Assembly: GCF_900113315.1 (NCBI RefSeq)
Contig: NZ_FOZG01000002.1
Location: forward strand, 930,001-994,000
Source: Sphingomonas jatrophae
Lineage (GTDB): Bacteria; Pseudomonadota; Alphaproteobacteria; Sphingomonadales; Sphingomonadaceae
DNA length: 64,000 bases
Reading direction: 5' to 3'
Shown here: positions 1 to 9,930 of the stretch, piece after piece
Layout of the letters: each line of letters starts with the position of its first letter
Numbering within the stretch: position 1 is the stretch's first letter
The notes under the pieces: generated by a model
What the model was told of the DNA's origin: nothing
What the model saw: only the letters and a program-made list of their open reading frames with translations
The model's database searches: none
Translations under genes and position numbers: made by a program

Positions 1-180
1 GGGCCGGTGCGCCGCGCACGCTATGCCGGCCGCAAGGCTTCGGCGGCGACCGCGACCGGCCTCGCCCGCAAGCATGCCGAGCAGCAGCAGGCGCTCGTCG
101 CTGAAGCCCTCGGCGAGCCGACGGCGGAGGTGGCCGCGGCGATCGGCGCAGGTGCGCAGTCGAAGCAGCAGGCGGGCTGA
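1..180 (+). CDS. sucA: 2-oxoglutarate dehydrogenase E1, C-terminal fragment
   Basis: Only the last 59 codons are inside the window, and the gene begins before base 1. The frame reads from base 1 to a TGA at 178-180. It contains a basic R-R-A-R-Y-A-G-R-K-A-S stretch followed by an Ala/Gln-rich tail, which matches the usual C-terminal tail of alphaproteobacterial SucA. E1 is the thiamine-diphosphate decarboxylase of the 2-oxoglutarate dehydrogenase complex in the TCA cycle. The complete E2 gene (sucB) follows 124 bases downstream on the same strand, which supports the call. The identification rests on the tail plus context, since no catalytic part is visible. Confidence 0.8.
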   Translation, partial: GPVRRARYAGRKASAATATGLARKHAEQQQALVAEALGEPTAEVAAAIGAGAQSKQQAG

Positions 181-183
181 GGC

Positions 184-275
184 AGTTCGTTCGCCCTGAG
201 CCCGCCGGAGGACGGATCTTCGGCACAGGGCAGAACGATGCTTCGACACGCTCGGCACGAACGGTAAGGACCAGT
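184..275. repeat. Degenerate palindromic intergenic repeat between sucA and sucB
   Basis: The 124-base gap holds an imperfect inverted repeat. The left arm begins GTTCGCCCTGAGCC and the right arm, read on the other strand, begins CCGTTCGTGCCGAGCGTG. This resembles the GTTCGTGCTGAGC-type palindromes that are scattered between genes in sphingomonads. It would fold into a hairpin in the sucA-sucB transcript and could modulate E1:E2 stoichiometry, but that is inference. Confidence 0.45.
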
Positions 276-304
276 CGGTCCCGACAAAGGCGGTAGGACA
301 GATC

Positions 305-1546
<1,242 letters not shown>

Positions 1547-1568
1547 GAAGCGACGACCTGACTTCCTC

Positions 1569-1667
1569 CGTCATGCTGAACCTAGTTCAGCGTCCACCGT
1601 GCGGCCCGGCTTGCGGCCGCTGGTTGCACCGCAGGGTGGATGCTGAAACGAGTTCAGCATGACGAAG
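1569..1667. repeat. MITE-like palindromic repeat (copy 1), overlaps the metallo-beta-lactamase start
   Basis: An element of about 97 bases with inverted termini: TCATGCTGAAC at the left end and GTTCAGCATGA at the right. Each end is itself a small palindrome (GCTGAACCTAGTTCAGC and TGCTGAAACGAGTTCAGCA). The arms extend inward with TCCACC and GGTGGA around a GC-rich centre. A second full copy lies at 6033-6127 in the opposite orientation, and a half-size hairpin form lies at 22565-22589. The right end supplies ATG-ACG-AAG, the first three codons of the downstream gene. Confidence 0.75.
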
Positions 1668-2519
1668 TATCTCAGCCGCGGTGCGGCACTCCTTCTGGCA
1701 CTCGCCGCCCCCGCCCAAGCCGCCGATCCGCCGGCATGGTCGCGCCCGACCGCGCCGTTCCACGTGGTCGGGCCGATCTGGTACGTCGGCACCAAGGGCC
1801 TCGCGTCATGGCTGATCCGCACGTCCGCGGGTGCGATCTTGATCGACGGCACGCTCGAGCGGAACGTACCGGCGATCGAGCGCAACATCCGCTCGCTCGG
1901 CGTGCCGCTGTCCTCCGTGAAGCTGCTGCTCAACAGCCACGCCCATTTCGATCACGCCGGAGGCTTGGCGCGGCTGAAGCGTGACACTGGCGCGCGCCTG
2001 CTCGCTAGCGCCGCGGACCGGTCTGCGCTGGAGAGCGGCATCCCGCCGTCGGAGACGAGCTACGGAGTCGTCCGCTTCCCGCCCGTGAAGGTGGACGAAA
2101 GTGTGAGGGCCGCTGACTTCGAACCGGGATCGGTTAAACTCGGCGAAGTCTCGCTCACCCCGAAGCTGACCTCCGGTCACACCCCGGGCTGCACGACATG
2201 GTGGATGACGGTGAAAGAGCAAGGCCGCGACCTGCGGGTGATCTTTCCCTGCAGCCTGAGCGTCGCGGGCAACAAGCTGGTCGGCAATCGCGGCTATCCG
2301 GGTATCGTTGACGATTATCGCAGAAGCTTCTGGAGGCTGAGGCGGTTCAACGCCGACGTCGTTCTGCCAGCCCATCCCGAGCAGGTGGACCTGCTCGCCC
2401 GCGCCGCCCGCGCGCGGCGGGGGGAACGCGACGCATTCCTCATGCCCGGACTGCTTCAGCGCATGGTTACTGATGCGGAAATGGATTTCGAGACGGCTTT
2501 GCGCGCCGAGCAACTTTGA
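1659..2519 (+). CDS. Subclass B3 metallo-beta-lactamase
   Basis: A 286-residue exported zinc hydrolase predicted to open the beta-lactam ring in the periplasm. Residues 1-21 look like a signal peptide ending AAPAQA. The zinc ligands are all visible: HAHFDH gives H94, H96, D98 and H99; SGHTPGCTT gives H174; and PAHPEQ gives H239. The order H-H-H plus D-H-H and the SLSVAGNKLVGN stretch after the third ligand are typical of subclass B3, not of glyoxalase II or B1 enzymes. No other start codon exists before the signal peptide, so the ATG is the one inside the palindromic repeat. It stands alone between sucB and kynureninase, with no mobile-element genes nearby, so it looks like a resident chromosomal gene. 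Substrate range cannot be read from the sequence. Confidence 0.9.
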   Translation: MTKYLSRGAALLLALAAPAQAADPPAWSRPTAPFHVVGPIWYVGTKGLASWLIRTSAGAILIDGTLERNVPAIERNIRSLGVPLSSVKLLLNSHAHFDHAGGLARLKRDTGARLLASAADRSALESGIPPSETSYGVVRFPPVKVDESVRAADFEPGSVKLGEVSLTPKLTSGHTPGCTTWWMTVKEQGRDLRVIFPCSLSVAGNKLVGNRGYPGIVDDYRRSFWRLRRFNADVVLPAHPEQVDLLARAARARRGERDAFLMPGLLQRMVTDAEMDFETALRAEQL

Positions 2520-2522
2520 CCC

Positions 2523-3743
2523 TCACGTCACCCGCGCGCGCACCGCGAAGCGCGGATCCCGCCAGCTCCCCCCCGCCATGATCCGCCCGAGGATGTCGGT
2601 CGCGCGCCACACATCCTCATGGCCGAGGTAAAGCGGCGTCAGCCCGAAGCGCAGCACGTCGGGCGCGCGGAAATCGCCGATTACCCCGTCCGCGATCAGC
2701 GCCTGCACGATCTCATGCGCATGAGGGTGGGCGAAGGCGATGTGGCTGCCCCGCGCACGCGCCTGCGTCGGAGAGACGAGCCGCAGTTCGGGTGCCAGCG
2801 CGGCCACGCGCGCCGCGAACAGGTCGAACAGGGCCGCCGACTTGGCCGCGACCGCCGCCATGTCCACCTCGCGGAGGATGCGCACGCCCTCCTCCAGCGC
2901 CGCCATGCCGAGGATCGGCGGTGTTCCCGCTAGGAAGCGCGTCATGCCCTCGCCCGCGGCATAATCGTCCTCGAAGGCGAACGGCCGTTTATGCCCCATC
3001 CAGCCGGTGATCGGCGAGGCGAGCGTCGGCTGGAGCGCGCGGCGGACGAACAGGAAGGCAGGCGCCCCCGGCCCGCCGTTCAGGAACTTGTAGCCGCAGC
3101 CGACCGCCAGATCCGCGCCGTCCCGCACCAGATCGAGCGGGACCGCCCCCACCGAGTGGCTGACATCCCACAGCGACAGCGCGCCTGCCGCCCGCGCCGC
3201 GGCGGACAGCGCCGCCATGTCGTGGCGCGCGCCGCTTCGGTAATGGACGTGGCTGAGCAGCAGCACCGCCGTGTCGCCGTCCAGCGCGGCGGCGAGTTCG
3301 TCCGCCGGCGCGGCGCGGACGCTGACGCCCGGCAGCAGCGCCGCGACTCCCTGCGCCACATGCAGGTCCGTCGGGAAATTGCCCGGCTCGGTCAGGATGG
3401 TCGAGCGGCCGGTCGCGCGGATCGCGGCGGCGAGCAGCTTGAACAGATTGGCGGAGGTCGAATCGGCGACGATCACCTCGTCTTCCGCCGCCCCCAGCAG
3501 CGGCGCGATCAGTGCGCCGATGCGCTGCGGCGCGCCGAGCCAGTCGGCATCGTTCCAGCTGCGGATCAGCCCTCTGCCCCACTCGTCCGCCACCGTCCGC
3601 GCCACGCGCGCCGCCGTCACGGCAGGCAGCGCGCCAAGCGAATTGCCGTCGAGATAGATCACGCCGTCCGGCAGCACGAAGCGCTCGCGAAAGCCGCGCA
3701 AGGGATCGGCCGCATCGGCCGCACGGGCATCGTCGAGCGTCAT
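2523..3743 (-). CDS. kynU: Kynureninase
   Basis: A PLP-dependent hydrolase of 406 residues that cleaves L-kynurenine to anthranilate and L-alanine in tryptophan catabolism. Family signatures are clear: YLDGNSLGALP near the N terminus, SWNDADWLG, a conserved SHVHYRSG, and the PLP-binding lysine in CGYKFLNGGPG. I chose the ATG at 3743, giving MTLDDARAAD, because a good GGGAGGGG ribosome-binding site precedes it and upstream extension gives a low-complexity non-homologous N terminus. It is divergent from an amino-acid permease, which fits aromatic amino-acid uptake and breakdown. Tryptophan 2,3-dioxygenase is not in the window. Confidence 0.93.
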   Translation of the reverse strand: MTLDDARAADAADPLRGFRERFVLPDGVIYLDGNSLGALPAVTAARVARTVADEWGRGLIRSWNDADWLGAPQRIGALIAPLLGAAEDEVIVADSTSANLFKLLAAAIRATGRSTILTEPGNFPTDLHVAQGVAALLPGVSVRAAPADELAAALDGDTAVLLLSHVHYRSGARHDMAALSAAARAAGALSLWDVSHSVGAVPLDLVRDGADLAVGCGYKFLNGGPGAPAFLFVRRALQPTLASPITGWMGHKRPFAFEDDYAAGEGMTRFLAGTPPILGMAALEEGVRILREVDMAAVAAKSAALFDLFAARVAALAPELRLVSPTQARARGSHIAFAHPHAHEIVQALIADGVIGDFRAPDVLRFGLTPLYLGHEDVWRATDILGRIMAGGSWRDPRFAVRARVT

Positions 3744-3810
3744 GCCCCTCCCTAACGCGCGACCGCGGCCGATGGCGATATTCCGCTTGGCCGATCCCGC
3801 GTGCCGGGCA

Positions 3811-5151
3811 ATGCTCGCGGCCAAAGGCACTTCGGGGGACGCCATCATCGCCACGTCACGCATCGCCGCCGACGAACGCGCCCGCGATGCCGGGCTGGTG
3901 CGCGGCATCGGGCCGGTTGCGCTCGCCATCGCCATCGTCAACGGCGTGGTCGGCAGCGGCATCTTCGCTTTGCCGGCCCGCCTCTCCGCCGCGGTCGGCC
4001 CCTATGCGCCACTCGCCTACGTCGCCTGTGCGATCGCGATGGCGGCGGTGGTGATCTGCTTTGCCGAGGCGGGCAGCCGCGTGCCGACCAGCGGCGGCGC
4101 CTATGGCACGGTGGAGGCGGCGTTCGGCCCGCTGACCGGCTTCGTTCAGGGCATGCTGCTGTGGCTCTCGGCGGTGCTGGCATGCGGCGGCGTGGTGGCG
4201 GCGATCGCCGATGCGGCGGGCACGATCGCGCCCGCGCTGCATGGCCCCGGTGCGCGGGCGCTGATCATGGCGGCGGTGCTCGGCACCTTTGCCGCGATCA
4301 ACATCCTCGGCGTGCGCGCGGGCACCGGCATCGTCATCCTCATGACGCTGGTGAAGCTCGTGCCGCTTGGCCTGTTCGTCGCGGTCGGCTGGTTCGCGAT
4401 GGACCGGGTGGTGCCCGCAGGCGCGCTGGAGCCGGCGGGCTTCGGCCGTGCGGTGATCCTCGCCTTGTTCGCCTTCTCCGGCATGGAGACGATCCTGGCG
4501 ACCAGCGGCGAGGTGCGTGACCCTGCGCGCACCGTGCCACGCGCGCTGATCGCCGCGATGCTGTTCGTCCTCCTCCTCTATGTCGCGGTGCAGCTGGTTG
4601 CACAGGGGCTGCTGGGCGCTGCGCTCGCCACGTCGGCGGCGCCGCTGGCGGATGGCATGATGCGCATCGATCCGCGGCTGGGCGCGCTGCTGCTGGCCGG
4701 CACGTTGCTGTCGCTGACCGGCTGGGTGGCAGGCGATCTGCTCGGCGGCCCGCGCTTCCTGTTCGCCTTCGGCCGGGACGGGCTGCTGCCGGCGGCGCTC
4801 GGCCGGCTGCATCCGCGCACCGCTGCGCCGTGGGTGGCGATCCTCGTCCACGCCGCGCTCGCGCTGGTCCTCGCGCTCACGGGCACGTTCGAGAACCTGG
4901 CGGTGCTGGCAGGCCTCGCCAGCTGCGGCATCTATTCGCTCGCCTGCGCCGCCGCCTTGGTGCTGCGCCGCCGCGGCGTGGCGACGCAAGGCGCGCCGCT
5001 CACCTTCGCCGTCACCCCGATCGCCGCCGTGATCGGCATCGCCAGCATGGTGACGATCCTGTTCATGGGTGCCTGGGCGGAGATTGCCGGCTTCTTCGGC
5101 GTGATCGCCGCCAGCGTGCTGCTGTTCCTGCTGGTGCGCCGGAAGGGTTAG
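3811..5151 (+). CDS. APC-superfamily amino acid permease
   Basis: An integral membrane transporter of about 446 residues with roughly 12 hydrophobic segments. The first contains the family-typical GVVGSGIFALPA, in which an unwound GSG binds the amino-acid backbone; SGGAYGTVEAAFG follows TM2, and FSGMETI lies in a later segment. It probably imports an amino acid by proton symport. It is divergent from kynureninase, so an aromatic or neutral amino acid is a reasonable guess, but substrate is not decided by sequence. The start is uncertain. In-frame ATGs exist at 3742, 3772 and 3811. The first would overlap the kynureninase start codon and leave no promoter room, so I prefer 3811. The stop overlaps that of the convergent hydrolase. 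Confidence 0.85.
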   Translation: MLAAKGTSGDAIIATSRIAADERARDAGLVRGIGPVALAIAIVNGVVGSGIFALPARLSAAVGPYAPLAYVACAIAMAAVVICFAEAGSRVPTSGGAYGTVEAAFGPLTGFVQGMLLWLSAVLACGGVVAAIADAAGTIAPALHGPGARALIMAAVLGTFAAINILGVRAGTGIVILMTLVKLVPLGLFVAVGWFAMDRVVPAGALEPAGFGRAVILALFAFSGMETILATSGEVRDPARTVPRALIAAMLFVLLLYVAVQLVAQGLLGAALATSAAPLADGMMRIDPRLGALLLAGTLLSLTGWVAGDLLGGPRFLFAFGRDGLLPAALGRLHPRTAAPWVAILVHAALALVLALTGTFENLAVLAGLASCGIYSLACAAALVLRRRGVATQGAPLTFAVTPIAAVIGIASMVTILFMGAWAEIAGFFGVIAASVLLFLLVRRKG

Positions 5152-6020
5152 AAGCGCTCCACTGCCGCCAAAGCGGCCGCCCACGCGGGCGTGCCCGGCG
5201 CGATCTCCTCGACATGGCCTTGCGCCGGCACCTCGATCACCTGCACGCGGTCACCCGCCTTTCGCGCAGCCGCCGCATAGTCTCGCGCCATGGCCGGCGG
5301 CGCGATCCGGTCCTCCCCGCCATTGACCAGCATCTGCGGCACGCCCAGCGGCATCAGCCGCGGCACGGAGGTATCCGCCAGCGGGTCGGCGCGCCCGCGC
5401 CCGATCAGCAGCGGCACGGCAGACGCGCCGCAGTCATTCCCCGGCAGGTCGCGCGCCGCCTGAAGGTCGGGCAGCCCGCCGAGGCTGACCGCGCCCGCCA
5501 CCTTCAGCGGCCGTGCCGCCGCCAGCACGCTGCCCCGCGGCAACCGTCCCCTTGCCGCCAGCCAGAGCGCCAGATGCCCGCCAGCCGAATGGCCCAGCAC
5601 CACCGGCGCATCCGCTGCCAGCCGGTGCTTGGTCGCGATCCCCGGCCACGCATCCGCCGCCGCGGCGACATCGCGGAACGTGCCCGGGTAGCCGCCGCCC
5701 GGCCGGTCGATGCCGCGATATTCAATGTTCCAGACCGGATGCCCGCGCACGGCGAGATCGGCCGCCGCCCAGTCCATGATCGTGCGGTCGGCCACGTCAC
5801 TCCGCCAGCAGCCGCCATGGATCATCACCACCGCCCGCCTGCGCGCAACGCCCTTTGCCGGCAGCCACAGCTCGCCGAACTGCAGCGGATCCGCGCCATA
5901 GGCGATCCGCTCGCGGGGCAGGGTCGGCTTGGGGCGGGAGAGAAGGCCGTCCCACGTCATCAGCGCAGGGGCGGCGGCGGCCAGGAGAGAGGCCGCCACG
6001 AACATCGTCAACCGGCGCAT
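5148..6020 (-). CDS. Secreted alpha/beta hydrolase (esterase/lipase-like, possible formamidase)
   Basis: A 290-residue serine hydrolase. The N terminus is a likely signal peptide (MRRLTMFVAASLLAAAAPALM). The oxyanion-hole motif HGGCW (about 68-72), nucleophile elbow GHSAGG (S145), the acid in GGEDR (D237) and the His in QGHVEE (H269) make a complete catalytic triad. HGG plus GHSAGG places it in the hormone-sensitive-lipase/BD-FAE-like group, which includes kynurenine formamidases. Its position near kynureninase would suit that role, but a signal peptide argues against it, so the substrate is left open. I chose the ATG at 6020, with AAGGA upstream; an ATG six codons earlier lies in the palindromic repeat and would add MTKDYQ. 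Confidence 0.75.
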   Translation of the reverse strand: MRRLTMFVAASLLAAAAPALMTWDGLLSRPKPTLPRERIAYGADPLQFGELWLPAKGVARRRAVVMIHGGCWRSDVADRTIMDWAAADLAVRGHPVWNIEYRGIDRPGGGYPGTFRDVAAAADAWPGIATKHRLAADAPVVLGHSAGGHLALWLAARGRLPRGSVLAAARPLKVAGAVSLGGLPDLQAARDLPGNDCGASAVPLLIGRGRADPLADTSVPRLMPLGVPQMLVNGGEDRIAPPAMARDYAAAARKAGDRVQVIEVPAQGHVEEIAPGTPAWAAALAAVERF

Positions 6021-6032
6021 CTGATAATCCTT

Positions 6033-6127
6033 CGTCATGCTGAACTTGTTTCAGCATCCACCGCGGTGCCTGGCCAGCAGCTTAGGGCCGTGCCGCACGG
6101 TGGATGCCGAAACAAGTCCGGCATGAC
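6033..6127. repeat. MITE-like palindromic repeat (copy 2)
   Basis: Read on the minus strand it aligns along its full length with the copy at 1569-1667: the same terminal TCATGC..., the same TCCACCGTGCGGC left inner arm, the same GGTGGATGCTGAAAC right arm, and the same exit sequence AGTTCAGCATGACGAAG. As in copy 1, the exit end points into a gene start and supplies an in-frame ATG-ACG-AAG. It fills the gap between clpV and the hydrolase and could also act as a transcription barrier between them. Confidence 0.75.
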
Positions 6128-6141
6128 GGGGAGGCACGGGC

Positions 6142-8859
6142 TTACTCCGCCGCCGCCACCGCGGCGCCCACGTCGTTCGCCGCTGCGGGCGCATCATCCG
6201 CCGTGGTGAACGAATAGGTGAAACCGTTGGCGTCGGTGCCGACCTGGATCGCCGTCACCTCGTCCCCCGCCATCTGCCGCTCCAAGAGCGCGATGGAGAG
6301 TTCGGGCAGCATCGTGTTGGTCAGGATCGCGTCGATCACGCGCCCGCCGCTCGCCACCTCGTTGCAGCGCGAGACGATGAGATCCACCACGTCCTGCGAA
6401 TAGTTGAACGCGATCTTGTGGTTCTCGGCAATGCGCTTGACGATGCGGCCCAGCTGCAGCTTGACGATGCCGGTCAGCATCGATGGCGACAGCGGGTAAT
6501 AAGGCAGCACGATCAGGCGGCCGAGCAGCGCCGGCGGGAACACCTTCAGCAGCTCCGGCCGCAGCATCTGCGCCAGCGCCTCGGGATCGGGCTTCGTTTC
6601 CTCATCCTCGCTAGATTGCGTGATGAGGTCGGTGCCGACGTTCGAGGTGAGCAGGATCAGCGTGTTCTTGAAGTCGATGAAGCGCCCTTCCGAGTCGTTC
6701 ATGAAGCCCTTGTCGAACACCTGGAAGAACATCTCGTGGACGTCGGGGTGCGCCTTCTCAACCTCGTCGAGCAGCACGATCGAATAAGGCCGCCGCCGGA
6801 CCGCTTCCGTCAGCACGCCGCCCTGGCCGTAGCCGACATAGCCCGCAGGCGCGCCCTTCAGCGTCGAGACGGTGTGCGCTTCCTGGAACTCGCTCATGTT
6901 GATGACGATCATCGAGTCGTCGCCCGAATAGAGCATCTCCGACAGCACATGCGCCGTCTCGGTCTTGCCGACGCCGGAGGGGCCGCACAGCATGAACACG
7001 CCGACCGGCTTGCCCGGATTGTCCAGCTTCGCGCGGCTCGTCTTGATGCGCTTGGCGATGGTATCCATCGCATAATCCTGGCCGACGACGCGCTTCTTCA
7101 GCTCATTCTCGATCGTCAGGACGGACGCGATCTCGTCCTTCACCATCCGGCCCATCGGGATGCCGGTCCAGTCGCCGACCACCGCGGCCACCGCATCGGC
7201 ATCGACCACGCCGAACACCATCGGATCGTCGCCATGCGCCGCCGCCATGGCGAGGATCGCCTCGTCCAGTTTCTTGCGCAGCGCAACTTCGTCGGCGGGC
7301 ACCGCGCCCTCGCCCGTGCCCTTGCGCGCCTCGGCCAGCGCGCGGCGGGCCTCGATCAGGTCGGTCAGCGCCTGCTTCTCGCCCGCCCACTTGGCGTTAA
7401 CTTCATCCAGCTGCGCCTGCGCCTCGGCGATCGCCGCATCCAGCTTCGCCACCCGCTCGGCCTTGCCATATTGGCCCTCGGCCTCGCGCTGCGCGATCTC
7501 GCGCTCGACGTTCAGCAGTTCGACGCGGCGGGCACGGTCCTCCACCTTGGCGGGGGTCGCATGCTGCGACACGGCGACGCGCGCGCAGGCGGTATCCAGC
7601 AGGCTCACCGCCTTGTCGGGCAGCTGGCGCGCGGGAATGTAGCGCTGCGACAGCTTAACCGCCTGCTCCACCGCCTCGTCCAGCACGACGATCTTGTGGT
7701 GCTTCTCCATGATCGAGGTGATCGAGCGGATCATGTCGATTGCGACGTCCGTCTCGGGCTCGGGCACGTCCACCGTCTGGAACCGGCGGGTGAGCGCGGG
7801 ATCCTTCTCGAAATATTGGCGATATTCGGCGCGCGTCGTCGCACCGATCGTCCGCAGCCGCCCGCGGGCCAGCGCCGGCTTCAGCAGGTTGGCGGCGTCA
7901 CCCGTGCCTGCGGCCCCGCCGGCACCCACCAGCGTATGCGCCTCGTCGATGAACATGATGATCGGCTTGGGGGAAGCCTCCACCTCGTCGATCACCGCAC
8001 GCAGGCGCTTCTCGAACTCGCCCTTCACGCTCGCACCCGCCTGCATCAGGCCGATGTCGAGCGAGCGCAGCGTCACGTCCTTCAGCACCGGCGGCACGTC
8101 GCCGTCGACGATGCGACGCGCAAAGCCCTCGGCCACTGCCGTCTTGCCGACGCCCGCCTCGCCGATCAGCATCGGGTTGTTCTGGCGGCGGCGCAGCAGG
8201 ATATCGATCAGCTGGCGCACCTCCGCGTCACGGCCGACGATCTTGTCGATCTTGCCGTCGCGCGCCTGCTGCGTGAGATCGACGGAGAACTTCTCCAGCG
8301 CCCCTGCTTCGCCGGACTGCGGCGTGCCGTCGGGCGCGGTGGACGCGGTCGGGATGGACGAACCGCCGCCCGCCTCGGTCTGCTCCTTCGACTGCGTCGT
8401 GACGCTGGCGAACTCGGTCGCGATCTTGTCCGCGTTCAGCTTGCGGAATTCGGGCGAGATGCCGATCAGCGCATTCTTCAGGCTGGGCGTGCGCAGCATG
8501 CCATAGACGAGGTGGCCGGTGCGGATCTTCCCCGCGCCGAACTGCAGCGAGGCATAGAGCCAGCCCTTCTCGATCGCCTCTTCGATCAGCGGCGAAAAGT
8601 CGGAGATGGCGGTGGCGCCGCGCGGCAGGCCGTCGAGCACCGCGACGATGTCCTTGGCCAGCTTCGTGTCGTCGAGGCCGAAGGCGGTGCGCATCGAGGC
8701 GAGATCGTTGGCGCTGTCCTGCACCAGGATGTGCAGCCAATGGACCAGCTCGACATACGGGTTGCCGCGCATCTTGCAGAAACCGGTCGCGGTCTCGATG
8801 CCCTTGAGCGCCGTCTGGTTGAGGCGCCCGAACAGCGCCGACCTGCTGATTTCGCTCAT
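6142..8859 (-). CDS. clpV: T6SS sheath-disassembly AAA+ ATPase ClpV (TssH)
   Basis: A hexameric unfoldase that dismantles contracted TssB/TssC sheaths in the cytoplasm so they can be reused. At 905 residues it has the ClpV layout: an N-terminal Clp-repeat domain beginning SRSALFGRLNQ, a first AAA+ module with Walker A GEAGVGKT (about residue 231), a middle helical region, and a second AAA+ module with Walker A GPSGVGKTE (about 625) and VLLDEVEKAHPDV as Walker B. The C terminus ends in an Ala/Asp-rich tail. A TssH rather than housekeeping ClpB identity follows from the N-domain and its place as the last gene of the sheath/baseplate operon, directly after tssG. Confidence 0.96.
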   Translation of the reverse strand: MSEISRSALFGRLNQTALKGIETATGFCKMRGNPYVELVHWLHILVQDSANDLASMRTAFGLDDTKLAKDIVAVLDGLPRGATAISDFSPLIEEAIEKGWLYASLQFGAGKIRTGHLVYGMLRTPSLKNALIGISPEFRKLNADKIATEFASVTTQSKEQTEAGGGSSIPTASTAPDGTPQSGEAGALEKFSVDLTQQARDGKIDKIVGRDAEVRQLIDILLRRRQNNPMLIGEAGVGKTAVAEGFARRIVDGDVPPVLKDVTLRSLDIGLMQAGASVKGEFEKRLRAVIDEVEASPKPIIMFIDEAHTLVGAGGAAGTGDAANLLKPALARGRLRTIGATTRAEYRQYFEKDPALTRRFQTVDVPEPETDVAIDMIRSITSIMEKHHKIVVLDEAVEQAVKLSQRYIPARQLPDKAVSLLDTACARVAVSQHATPAKVEDRARRVELLNVEREIAQREAEGQYGKAERVAKLDAAIAEAQAQLDEVNAKWAGEKQALTDLIEARRALAEARKGTGEGAVPADEVALRKKLDEAILAMAAAHGDDPMVFGVVDADAVAAVVGDWTGIPMGRMVKDEIASVLTIENELKKRVVGQDYAMDTIAKRIKTSRAKLDNPGKPVGVFMLCGPSGVGKTETAHVLSEMLYSGDDSMIVINMSEFQEAHTVSTLKGAPAGYVGYGQGGVLTEAVRRRPYSIVLLDEVEKAHPDVHEMFFQVFDKGFMNDSEGRFIDFKNTLILLTSNVGTDLITQSSEDEETKPDPEALAQMLRPELLKVFPPALLGRLIVLPYYPLSPSMLTGIVKLQLGRIVKRIAENHKIAFNYSQDVVDLIVSRCNEVASGGRVIDAILTNTMLPELSIALLERQMAGDEVTAIQVGTDANGFTYSFTTADDAPAAANDVGAAVAAAE

Positions 8860-8898
8860 CTTTGCCCTACTCCCCCGATTGATCTGAATCTGTGGCGA

Positions 8899-9930
8899 TT
8901 ATTGCCGATTACTACCACGCCGCACACGCGTCCGGCGACGAAGATGCGCATCCCCGCGAACAATCTGCTTGTCCGCCTTCGTCATCCACCCCGTCCAGCC
9001 GAGCTGCGTCTGCCCGTCGAGTCGCGCCGGCCGTGCGTCCGCCTCGTCGATCTTCAGCGCGATGTCCCATTCCAGGTGGCTCGGCGCGAAGGCGTTGAGC
9101 GCCTCGGAGGCGACGGCAAAGCGCGTGCCACCCGGCAGCAACGTCTTGTAGTCGCGCAGGCTCTTGGCACGGATCTCGACACGGAAGGCGTCCGACGCCG
9201 CCTTCACCCGCGCGCCCAGCACCGCATCGTCGCCGAGGCTGGCGAAGCTGCGACCGAGCCGGGTGCGATCCTCCCGCTCGATGTCGCGCCAGCGCGGCTG
9301 ATATTCGATCAGGCGCACCGGCTGGCGCATCAGGTGGGTCAGCCCGTCCTCGATGGCGGCGGCGGAACGGCGCGAGGCGAACAGGGCGGCATAGTGCAGC
9401 CGCGCCTGCGCCGGGAACGCGCTGTCCGCCTGCACGCCCTCGCGCGCGCCGGTCAGCGCGGCCAGATAGTCGCCGAACCGGTCATCGTCCGGCCGGTCGA
9501 GCGAGGCGGTCGGCTGCGAATCCGCCCAGGCGCGGTAGAAGAATTGCAGCTGCCGCCCGGCCAGCACGTCCAGCCACTCGCCGAACGGCCGCGCCTTGGC
9601 ATAGCGGGCCTCGTAGATGGCGAATTCGGTCAGGTGAGTCGGCAGCGCGCCCATCGGCCCGATCAGCCCCGGCCACAATCCCCGGATGCGCGCGCGGCCA
9701 TGCTTCTCCTCCACCCGGTCGAGCGTCGTCTGCGCGAAGCTCATCGAGGGGGAGGAGGTGAGATCGACGATGTTCTGCGCCGGCGTGCGCGCGCGGCCGA
9801 CGCGCGGCAGCTGCGGCGCACGCGCCTCCGCCGCCCGCACCATCGGGAACAGCCCCCACCGCTTGACCGTCTCGGCGGCCGTGCGGAGGAAGCTCAGATG
9901 TTGTGTCGGCGGCCGATCCTCGGGGGCCAT
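8899..9930 (-). CDS. tssG: T6SS baseplate protein TssG
   Basis: A 343-residue baseplate wedge component (ImpH/VasB family) that pairs with TssF to connect sheath, spike and membrane complex. The N terminus carries the family pattern with RWGLFPMVRAAEARAPQLPRVG, followed by VDLTSSPSMSFA and GLIGPMGALPTHLTEFA, all typical of TssG. The reading frame stays open far upstream, but MAPEDRPPTQ at 9930 is the sensible start. It overlaps the end of tssF by 37 bases, implying translational coupling. Length is normal for the family. Confidence 0.93.
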   Translation of the reverse strand: MAPEDRPPTQHLSFLRTAAETVKRWGLFPMVRAAEARAPQLPRVGRARTPAQNIVDLTSSPSMSFAQTTLDRVEEKHGRARIRGLWPGLIGPMGALPTHLTEFAIYEARYAKARPFGEWLDVLAGRQLQFFYRAWADSQPTASLDRPDDDRFGDYLAALTGAREGVQADSAFPAQARLHYAALFASRRSAAAIEDGLTHLMRQPVRLIEYQPRWRDIEREDRTRLGRSFASLGDDAVLGARVKAASDAFRVEIRAKSLRDYKTLLPGGTRFAVASEALNAFAPSHLEWDIALKIDEADARPARLDGQTQLGWTGWMTKADKQIVRGDAHLRRRTRVRRGSNRQ

